Shown here in pieces: positions 4,357 to 9,676 of a stretch of 9,676 bases of DNA. The first letter of the stretch is position 1. Each line of letters starts with the position of its first letter. Both the position numbers and the translations under genes were made by a program. The stretch is from assembly GCA_002348005.1 (NCBI GenBank), contig DDYQ01000181.1:1-9676 (forward strand). Direction: 5' to 3'. The notes below the pieces were generated by a model, which was not told where the DNA came from, ran no database searches, and saw nothing but the letters and a program-made list of their open reading frames with translations. Source of the stretch: Desulfobacteraceae bacterium UBA2230 (lineage in GTDB: Bacteria > Desulfobacterota > Desulfobacteria > Desulfobacterales > Desulfosarcinaceae).

Positions 4357-6249
4357 ATGCTCAGTTTAATGCGTAAAAACGCAGGCAGTTGGATGATCAA
4401 GGTAATTCTGTTTGCAATTGTAGTCGTGTTCGTATTCTGGGGAGTGGGCAGCTTCCGCTCGCGTAACGACACGCAGGTCGCCGTAATCAATGGCGAGGGC
4501 ATCAGTTACGATCAATTCCGCAAAACTTACAATACTTTGCTGGAGCAGTACCGCCGTATTTACGGCGCTCAGATTTCGGAAGACATGTTCAAGCTGTTGC
4601 AGCCAAAAGAGACGGCGTTGAATCAGTTGGTCGATCGTACGGTTATGCTGCAGGAGGCCGACCGGCTGGATATCCAGGTCACAGACCGCGAGTTGGACGA
4701 AACCATTCGCAAAATCCCGGCTTTTCAGGTGGAGGGCGCATTCAATGCCGAGCGCGCTACTCAGTTGCTGGCGATGAACAATTACAGCCCGGAGGAATTC
4801 CGCCAAAACCTCAAGGCAGATCTGCGGATCAATAAATTGAGGGGCTTGATCATTGAAGGCGTCTCCGTCAACGATGATGAAATCCGTCGCTGGTACGACT
4901 GGTACAACACCGAAATCAATTTGGAATATGTGACCTTTGCTCCCGACCGCTATTCGGACATGGTTTTGAACGAAGATGAACTCAAAACCTATTACAGCGC
5001 TCATCAAGATGCCTACAAAACCGAAACTCAGGCCAAAGTGCGTTATCTTCAGCTTAAACCGGAACAGTTCTCGTCACAGGTGAGTGTCTCCCCCGAAGAG
5101 ATCGCTCAGTATTATGAGACCCACCAGCAGCAGTTTGTAATCCCCAAAACCATGGAAGCACGTCATATCCTGCTCAAGCTGGACTCCGCAGCCGATGAGC
5201 AGGAGGTCGCCCGCAAAAAGGAACTGGCCGAAAAAATTCGCGCCATGGCACAGAACGGAAAGGATTTCGCCGAACTGGCCAAGCAGTATTCCGAAGACAA
5301 CACCCGCGATAACGGCGGTTACCTGGGCGTCTTCGACCGTGAAAGCATGGTCAAACCCTTTGCAGATCAGGCATTCTCTTTGCAGGCTGGTGAAATCAGC
5401 CCGCCTGTGCGCACCCAGTTCGGGTGGCACATCATCAAAGCCGAGAAGATCAACGAGGGCCGGACCGATGATTTGGCGGCCGCCACAGAGCGTATCCGTA
5501 CGGACTTGATCACGGAAAAAGCACGCGCCCTGGCAATGGAGAAGGCTGAAAACCTGTATGACAACGTATTCGACGGAAGCGATCTTGCGGCAGCGGCAGA
5601 GGCTAACGGCCTTAAAGCCTTAGACACTGAATTCTTTACGCGCAGCAAACCCCCACAAGATGTCGGCGATCCGGAACAATTCGCCAATACGGCTTTCCGA
5701 TTGGAGAAGATGGCGCTGAGCGAAATTCTCGACTTAGGGGATGGAATTTACCTGCTTCAAGTGATCGAGCGCCGTGAACCGGAGGTGCCGCCGCTGGAAC
5801 AGGTTGTCGAAAGGGTCAGGGCCGATCTACTCAAAGAACGGCAGAACGAACGTGCCAAATCAGAAGCCGAGGCTCTGCTGGCGGAAGTCGGAAAAGGGAC
5901 TGCCCTCAGTGAAGCGGCGGTGCAGCGCAAATTGACGCTCCATGAAACCGGCTTTTTCAAACGTACCGACAGCATCCCTGAGTTGGGATACGAGCCCCAA
6001 TTGACTCAGTCGGCTTTTCGCTTGACCGTTTCCAAGCCTCTGCATGAAGCGCCGCTTAAAGCCAAGGAGGCCTGGCATGTAATCCGCCTCAAGGAGCGCA
6101 AGCCTGCGAATGAGGAGGGGTTCGCCAAGGAAAAAGAGATGCTCGCAAAACAGCTGGATGAACAAAAGAAACAAAATGCCGTGCAGCAATGGATGGCGGA
6201 CCTGAAAGCCCAAAGCCGGATCGAGACGAATCAGAAGCTGATGCAGTAA
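4357..6249 (+). CDS. ppiD: PpiD/SurA-like membrane-anchored peptidyl-prolyl cis-trans isomerase and chaperone
   Basis: PpiD proteins sit at the inner membrane with a large periplasmic part and help newly exported proteins fold, near the Sec translocon. The 630-residue product matches the usual length (about 620). The ATG at 4357 has AGAGGAAA upstream. One N-terminal membrane helix (residues about 14-32, after MRKNAGSW) precedes a SurA-N-like helical chaperone domain (about 38-190, beginning AVINGEGISYDQFRK). A linker with EDELKTYY- and SPEEIAQYY-type helices leads to a parvulin (PpiC) domain at about 266-360, with ARHILLK at the start, GGYLGVFDR in the middle and FGWHIIK at the end. This domain keeps the expected histidines, so isomerase activity is plausible. 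Two further, degenerate parvulin-like units follow (landmark AFRL at 446 and 553). The C-terminus is charged and helical with no second membrane segment. The 76-residue zinc-ribbon gene starts 107 bp downstream without an obvious terminator between. Confidence 0.93.
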   Translation: MLSLMRKNAGSWMIKVILFAIVVVFVFWGVGSFRSRNDTQVAVINGEGISYDQFRKTYNTLLEQYRRIYGAQISEDMFKLLQPKETALNQLVDRTVMLQEADRLDIQVTDRELDETIRKIPAFQVEGAFNAERATQLLAMNNYSPEEFRQNLKADLRINKLRGLIIEGVSVNDDEIRRWYDWYNTEINLEYVTFAPDRYSDMVLNEDELKTYYSAHQDAYKTETQAKVRYLQLKPEQFSSQVSVSPEEIAQYYETHQQQFVIPKTMEARHILLKLDSAADEQEVARKKELAEKIRAMAQNGKDFAELAKQYSEDNTRDNGGYLGVFDRESMVKPFADQAFSLQAGEISPPVRTQFGWHIIKAEKINEGRTDDLAAATERIRTDLITEKARALAMEKAENLYDNVFDGSDLAAAAEANGLKALDTEFFTRSKPPQDVGDPEQFANTAFRLEKMALSEILDLGDGIYLLQVIERREPEVPPLEQVVERVRADLLKERQNERAKSEAEALLAEVGKGTALSEAAVQRKLTLHETGFFKRTDSIPELGYEPQLTQSAFRLTVSKPLHEAPLKAKEAWHVIRLKERKPANEEGFAKEKEMLAKQLDEQKKQNAVQQWMADLKAQSRIETNQKLMQ

Positions 6250-6356
6250 GGCCATGTGATTTTGGGGGAGACCGTATAAAACGATATTGATGTTTTCCGC
6301 AGAAACGAGAGACAGGGACTTCAGCGGGTAGATCGTTTACTCGAGGGGATTGCAAA

Positions 6357-6587
6357 ATGGGAAAAACATCATCGATCGGGTCGGGTGCCGGTGATTCGAC
6401 CAAGAAGTGCCCCGAATGCTTTGAATACGTTCCCTTGACCGCTGCGCTCTGCCCTCAATGCAAGACCCGTTTGGGCAGGTCAGGCCGACATGGGCTGGCC
6501 GAGCGCCTTGTTAATTGGAAAAGCTATATCATCTGCATTATCCTGTGGCTGATCTTTGCATTTTATGTAAAATGGGCCTTTTTTTGA
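6357..6587 (+). CDS. Small zinc-ribbon protein with C-terminal membrane helix
   Basis: The 76-residue product starts at an ATG with GAGGGG (6343-6348) at good spacing. Residues 18-35 form a compact zinc ribbon, C-P-E-C, ten residues, C-P-Q-C, the pattern seen in UPF0547-type short ribbons. A basic stretch (about 37-53) leads to one hydrophobic helix (about 55-74, YIICIILWLIFAFYVKW) that runs to the end. This looks like a tail-anchored protein with the ribbon in the cytoplasm, given the positive charges before the helix. The function is not known. It follows ppiD on the same strand with a 107-bp gap and converges on the PhoU-like gene. A CATTTTA/TAAAATG hairpin and seven T overlap the last codons. 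Confidence 0.8.
   Translation: MGKTSSIGSGAGDSTKKCPECFEYVPLTAALCPQCKTRLGRSGRHGLAERLVNWKSYIICIILWLIFAFYVKWAFF
6559..6585 (+). terminator. Weak terminator-like hairpin overlapping the zinc-ribbon stop
   Basis: CATTTTA (6559-6565) and TAAAATG (6568-6574) form an A/T-rich stem. It is followed by GGCC and seven T (6579-6585) that run into the TGA at 6585-6587. The stem is weak, so termination efficiency is doubtful, but nothing better lies between these two convergent genes on the plus strand. Confidence 0.35.
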
Positions 6588-6612
6588 TGTGATGCTTTAA
6601 AAATATACCGAA

Positions 6613-6644
6613 GGTTGGAAATTCGCGGGGTTGAGTTTCGAACC
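6613..6644 (-). terminator. Possible weak terminator after the PhoU-like gene
   Basis: On the minus strand GGTTcGAAA can pair with TTTCcAACC with one mismatch. A T-rich stretch (TATATTTTTAAAG) follows about ten bases later. It begins 18 bp after the stop codon. The stem is short and the T-run is displaced, so this is tentative. Confidence 0.3.
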
Positions 6645-6662
6645 GTCCTCATGCCCCTTGTT

Positions 6663-7331
6663 TCATCGGGCAAGCATGGCCCGCATCATATCACCTGCGT
6701 TTTCTGCATGATCGGCAATCGATCCGACAATCTCCGCCAGACGGACCATGTGAAACACGGTGACCGGGTCCAAGGGCATATTGAAAACCTTACTTTTAAT
6801 CGCCGCCTCGAATTTATCGGCCTCGTGTTCCTGCCGGCGCAGGGTCCGGATAATCTCCTTGACCTTCACGCGTTGCTTTTCGTTATAGGTGCGAAAATAT
6901 AACCGGGCCTCCTTGACCATGCGGCTGAGTTCTTCGATGGGTTCTATCACGGAATCGACCAGCAGAAAAAAATCCTTTTCGAGTTCAGAGGGAATGCCGG
7001 GTTCCGTACGGAAGGAGATCCAGTCCAGGGCGTCCTCAACGGCATCCAACACGCCGTCCTGTTCGCGCAGGTAACGAAACAACTGGAATTTGCTTACCGG
7101 CATGAGCGTTCCTATGGGCAGATGCCCCCTGATCCGCCGTTTAATCGCATCCGCCTCGCTTTCCAGACGAATCACCTCTTTACGCAATTCCTCGAAAGTC
7201 TGACAGCGATTGGAGACATGACATTCTATAGCCTGCTGAAAAGACCAGGCGCACTCTTTGACCTTCTCTGCGTGCTCCTGCAATCCCTCAAAGGGGGAAG
7301 TCATGAACATGGAAAGGAAAGGCAACCGCAT
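6663..7331 (-). CDS. PhoU-like protein of the TIGR00153/DUF47 family, partner of Pit
   Basis: These cytoplasmic all-helical proteins resemble PhoU and are usually encoded beside Pit phosphate transporters, which they are thought to regulate. The 222-residue product has the family's length. It shows the two-fold PhoU pattern: RLESEAD at 55-61 and RRQEHEAD at about 165-172, each an acidic metal-binding type motif (ExxAD), and each followed after a helix by another acidic stretch (DAVEDALDWI; EIVGSIADHAENAGDMM). The ATG at 7331 has AGGAG six bases upstream, and that ribosome site lies almost against the pit stop codon. The gap to pit is 11 bp, so the two genes are almost surely co-transcribed and perhaps translationally coupled. 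No membrane segment is seen. Confidence 0.9.
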   Translation of the reverse strand: MRLPFLSMFMTSPFEGLQEHAEKVKECAWSFQQAIECHVSNRCQTFEELRKEVIRLESEADAIKRRIRGHLPIGTLMPVSKFQLFRYLREQDGVLDAVEDALDWISFRTEPGIPSELEKDFFLLVDSVIEPIEELSRMVKEARLYFRTYNEKQRVKVKEIIRTLRRQEHEADKFEAAIKSKVFNMPLDPVTVFHMVRLAEIVGSIADHAENAGDMMRAMLAR

Positions 7332-7342
7332 AGTCGCTCCTC

Positions 7343-8569
7343 TTAGTATATGAGCCGGATGATCTTGAACAACAGCATGCTGGTCAAAGCTGCCGCCGGA
7401 ACCGTCAGCAGCCAGTATAGCATAATTTGAAACACGATACGAAAATTGACTGCCTCGATGCCGCGGGCCAGTCCTACTCCCAGGACGCCGCCGACAGCCG
7501 CATGGGTCGTGGAAACCGGCAGCCCCAGTTTTGATGCCAGCAGCACGGTTGTGGCGGCGGCAAAATCAACCGAGAAGCCGCGCGTATTCGTCAAGGTGGT
7601 AATCTTGGTCCCCATGGTGGTCATGACCCGACCGCCTGCCATCCATATGCCGCAGGCGATTCCGATCCCCCCGAAGAGCAGCAGGACAGTCGGCACCGGA
7701 ACCTCGCTGCCCACCGTTCCCGTGCGGGCCAGAAAATAGATCACCGCCAGCGGTCCAATGGCATTGGCAACATCGTTGGCGCCTTGGGCCAGGGCCACAT
7801 AGCAGGAAGTACCGATTTGTATGCGCCGGAATATGGCTTCGGCATCACCTTGTCCCTTTTTGAATACAAAACGCAGCAGCAGCCATTTGCCGATGAATCC
7901 GAGCAGCACCGCCACCAGAAGCGCGAGAAGTGTGGATATGAGTGAAGATGGCGCCAATCTGGTTCCCAACGGTGTTTTAAATAGAAATGACAGAACGACT
8001 ACAAAACAGGTGGCGCCGATGAATAACGGCGAAACCTGCAGAGCCGCTTTCAATTCATCCTGGCGGGAGAAGATCAGGTGTACAATCAGCTTGAATACCA
8101 CAAAGGCAATCACCAGACTGAAGATCGGCGATATGATCCAACTCATGACCACTGCGCCCAGTTTGGTCCATTGAACGACATCGAAGCCTCCGGCCATAAT
8201 CCCGAAACCCACCATGGCGCCTACGATCGAATGGGTGGTGGAGACCGGCAAAGACTTCCACGTAGCGAAGGAGATCCACAGTGCGGCCGCAAGCAAAGCC
8301 GAAAAGGCGCCGATCATGATCAGGTGCGGGTCGTTGAGGATTTCAGTGGATACGATACCGTTGCGGATTGTGTTGGTGACATGGGCACCGATAAACGTCG
8401 CACCGACAATATTCAGGACTGCCGCGATCAAAACCGCTTGCCGAATGGTAATGGCTTTGGCACCTACGGCGGACGCCATTGCATTGGCCACATCATTGGC
8501 GCCGATGTTCCAGGCCATGTAGAACCCAAAGATGATGCCGAGGCTGAACACGATATATTCCGTAGGCAT
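7343..8569 (-). CDS. Pit-family inorganic phosphate transporter
   Basis: Pit proteins import phosphate, usually as a neutral metal-phosphate complex with protons (some members use sodium), through the inner membrane. The 408-residue product is hydrophobic throughout with roughly ten to twelve membrane helices. It shows the inverted-repeat design of the family. Each half has a GANDVANA signature (residues 23-30 and 263-270) and a PVSTTH signature (108-113 and 351-356), and both copies are intact. It is shorter than E. coli PitA (about 500) but normal for many bacterial members. The only good start is the ATG at 8569, with a weak GGGA ribosome site. The gene follows the helicase by 16 bp and precedes the PhoU-like gene by 11 bp. 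Substrate assignment is by family: a sulfate permease role is known for some distant Pit relatives and cannot be excluded from sequence alone. Confidence 0.93.
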   Translation of the reverse strand: MPTEYIVFSLGIIFGFYMAWNIGANDVANAMASAVGAKAITIRQAVLIAAVLNIVGATFIGAHVTNTIRNGIVSTEILNDPHLIMIGAFSALLAAALWISFATWKSLPVSTTHSIVGAMVGFGIMAGGFDVVQWTKLGAVVMSWIISPIFSLVIAFVVFKLIVHLIFSRQDELKAALQVSPLFIGATCFVVVLSFLFKTPLGTRLAPSSLISTLLALLVAVLLGFIGKWLLLRFVFKKGQGDAEAIFRRIQIGTSCYVALAQGANDVANAIGPLAVIYFLARTGTVGSEVPVPTVLLLFGGIGIACGIWMAGGRVMTTMGTKITTLTNTRGFSVDFAAATTVLLASKLGLPVSTTHAAVGGVLGVGLARGIEAVNFRIVFQIMLYWLLTVPAAALTSMLLFKIIRLIY

Positions 8570-8585
8570 GTAACTGTTCCCGAAC

Positions 8586-9676
8586 CTAATGCGTATACGG
8601 ATTGTAAAATTGGCAGTCCATCAGCTCGGGCGGGACTTCGTCCAGAAAACGGGACGGCTTGAAAAGAACACTGTTGGAAATGCGGTCATAAACCTGAGCC
8701 GGATATGTGAAGATCAGATTTTCGCGGGCCCGGGTGGCGGCCACGTACATCAGGCGGCGCTCTTCTTCCATTTCCTCCGGATTGTTGATGGTTTGATGGG
8801 AAGGGAATCTTCCGTCTAAAGCCCAGATGACGAAGACCGTATGCCATTCCAAACCCTTCGCCGAATGCACGGTTGACAAGGTCAATCGGCCGGAGTGGTC
8901 AGGCATGACCGCCAGACGATCTCCGAAACTGGTGTTGGGAGGTTCCAACGCCATGTCGGCTAAAAAATCGGTCGGATTTTCATAACGGGCCATGATGCTC
9001 AGCAGTTGTTCAAGGTCGCGCTGGCGCCGCGGGTAATCATCGAATCGTTCTATAAGCAAGGGTGAATAGTATTGCAATATCAATTCTCCCATTCGCTGGA
9101 CCGATAACATCGGAGTGTTGAGCGTGACGATCAATTCTCTCAGGGGGTTCAAGGCGGAATTGAGTTTTCCTTTCAACGGGGCATTCAGCAGGCCTTCAGC
9201 TCCCCGGCCCTGACGGGACACGATATCATAGACGCGCTCTGCGCTTTTGGGGCCGACTTTATCGATCAGCAGCAGGGCCCGCTGCCAGCTCAGACGATCG
9301 TTCGGCACCGTCATGATCTTCATATGGGCCAAAAGATCTTTTATGTGGGAAGACTCTGCGAATTTAAAACCGCCGTATTTGACGAACGGTATCTTGAGGC
9401 GGGTCAATTCCAGTTCAAGATCGAAAGAGTGGAAACTGGCCCTAAAAAGTACCGCAATGTCATTTAACTGCACTCCCTGACGCGACAATCGCGCAATTTC
9501 ACCGCAGATATAACGCGATTGGGCATTTTCGTCGCGGGTGGCCATGACGATCGGTCTGCGGCCACCGCGCCGCCGCGTGAAGAGTTGCTTGGAATATTTT
9601 TCAGCGGCATGCTCGATGATCTGATTGGTTACATCCAATATGGGCTGAACACTGCGGTAGTTTTCCTCCAACTTGA
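8586..9676 (-). CDS. UvrD/Rep/PcrA-type ATP-dependent DNA helicase, C-terminal part (5' end outside window)
   Basis: The frame runs open off the right edge, with about 363 residues present. These superfamily 1A helicases move 3'-5' on single-stranded DNA and act in repair and replication restart. The visible part begins at motif IV (LEENYRS). It continues through an IAVLFRASF strand, a 2B-subdomain region with a helix-hairpin-helix-like LLIDKVGPKSAERVYD, and motif V, STVHSAKGLEWHTVFV. Motif VI follows, EEERRLMYVAATRAREN, with the arginine finger. The Walker A motif and motifs Ia-III must lie outside. The protein ends about 50 residues after motif VI, so the long C-terminal extension of UvrD and PcrA is absent and the protein is more Rep-like in length. 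TAG at 8586-8588 lies 16 bp before pit. The leftmost start-like codon in view is TTG within motif IV and is not a real start. Confidence 0.93.
   Translation of the reverse strand, partial: KLEENYRSVQPILDVTNQIIEHAAEKYSKQLFTRRRGGRRPIVMATRDENAQSRYICGEIARLSRQGVQLNDIAVLFRASFHSFDLELELTRLKIPFVKYGGFKFAESSHIKDLLAHMKIMTVPNDRLSWQRALLLIDKVGPKSAERVYDIVSRQGRGAEGLLNAPLKGKLNSALNPLRELIVTLNTPMLSVQRMGELILQYYSPLLIERFDDYPRRQRDLEQLLSIMARYENPTDFLADMALEPPNTSFGDRLAVMPDHSGRLTLSTVHSAKGLEWHTVFVIWALDGRFPSHQTINNPEEMEEERRLMYVAATRARENLIFTYPAQVYDRISNSVLFKPSRFLDEVPPELMDCQFYNPYTH

Noticed and set aside
7446..8662. Several plus-strand frames opposite pit (up to 194 codons)
   Set aside because: They are antisense shadows of a clear Pit coding sequence, with no ribosome sites or sensible protein features.

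Overview
The window looks like ordinary chromosomal housekeeping DNA from a Gram-negative bacterium. I see no phage genes, transposase, integrase, CRISPR array or toxin-antitoxin pair. The Gram-negative reading rests on a PpiD/SurA-type periplasmic chaperone and a lipobox-bearing secreted protein. A glycine-rich choice-of-anchor-D/VWA lipoprotein, a Pit transporter paired with a TIGR00153/DUF47 PhoU-like protein, and an acyl-phosphate-dependent PlsY would suit a deltaproteobacterium (Desulfobacterota, perhaps Desulfobacterales). That placement is inference from gene style, not a sequence match.

Left part (1-1588): the 3' end of a UbiA-family prenyltransferase (+) converges on plsY (-), and the two coding ends overlap by 30 bp. 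plsY is divergent from a small stand-alone Smr-domain protein (+). Next comes a 690-bp gap with no convincing gene but with a candidate promoter, a palindrome cluster and a pyrimidine tract. It leads to a 437-residue secreted lipoprotein (+) with a lipidated Cys, a run of 12 glycines, a choice-of-anchor-D domain and a VWA domain with a complete MIDAS.

Middle (3593-6587): a strong hairpin, about 290 bp without a gene, then an Ala tRNA (anticodon GGC) on the minus strand with its own promoter and intrinsic terminator. Divergent from it, behind a near-consensus sigma-70 promoter and a 16-bp perfect dyad, is a 630-residue PpiD-like membrane-anchored peptidyl-prolyl isomerase/chaperone. Its C-terminal half contains three parvulin-like units whose landmark motif recurs exactly every 107 residues. 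A 76-residue zinc-ribbon/transmembrane protein follows, probably on the same transcript.

Right part (6588-9676, all minus strand): a tight cluster, read right to left, of the C-terminal part of a UvrD/Rep/PcrA-type superfamily 1A helicase (cut by the window edge), a Pit-family inorganic phosphate transporter and a PhoU-like DUF47 protein. The gaps are 16 and 11 bp. Pit and the PhoU-like protein probably form a phosphate uptake unit. The link to the helicase may be only positional.

No clearly novel multi-gene system is visible. The best leads are the triple parvulin repeat in PpiD, the glycine-tethered VWA lipoprotein with its unusual upstream region, the zinc-ribbon membrane microprotein beside ppiD, and an altered active-site loop in PlsY.
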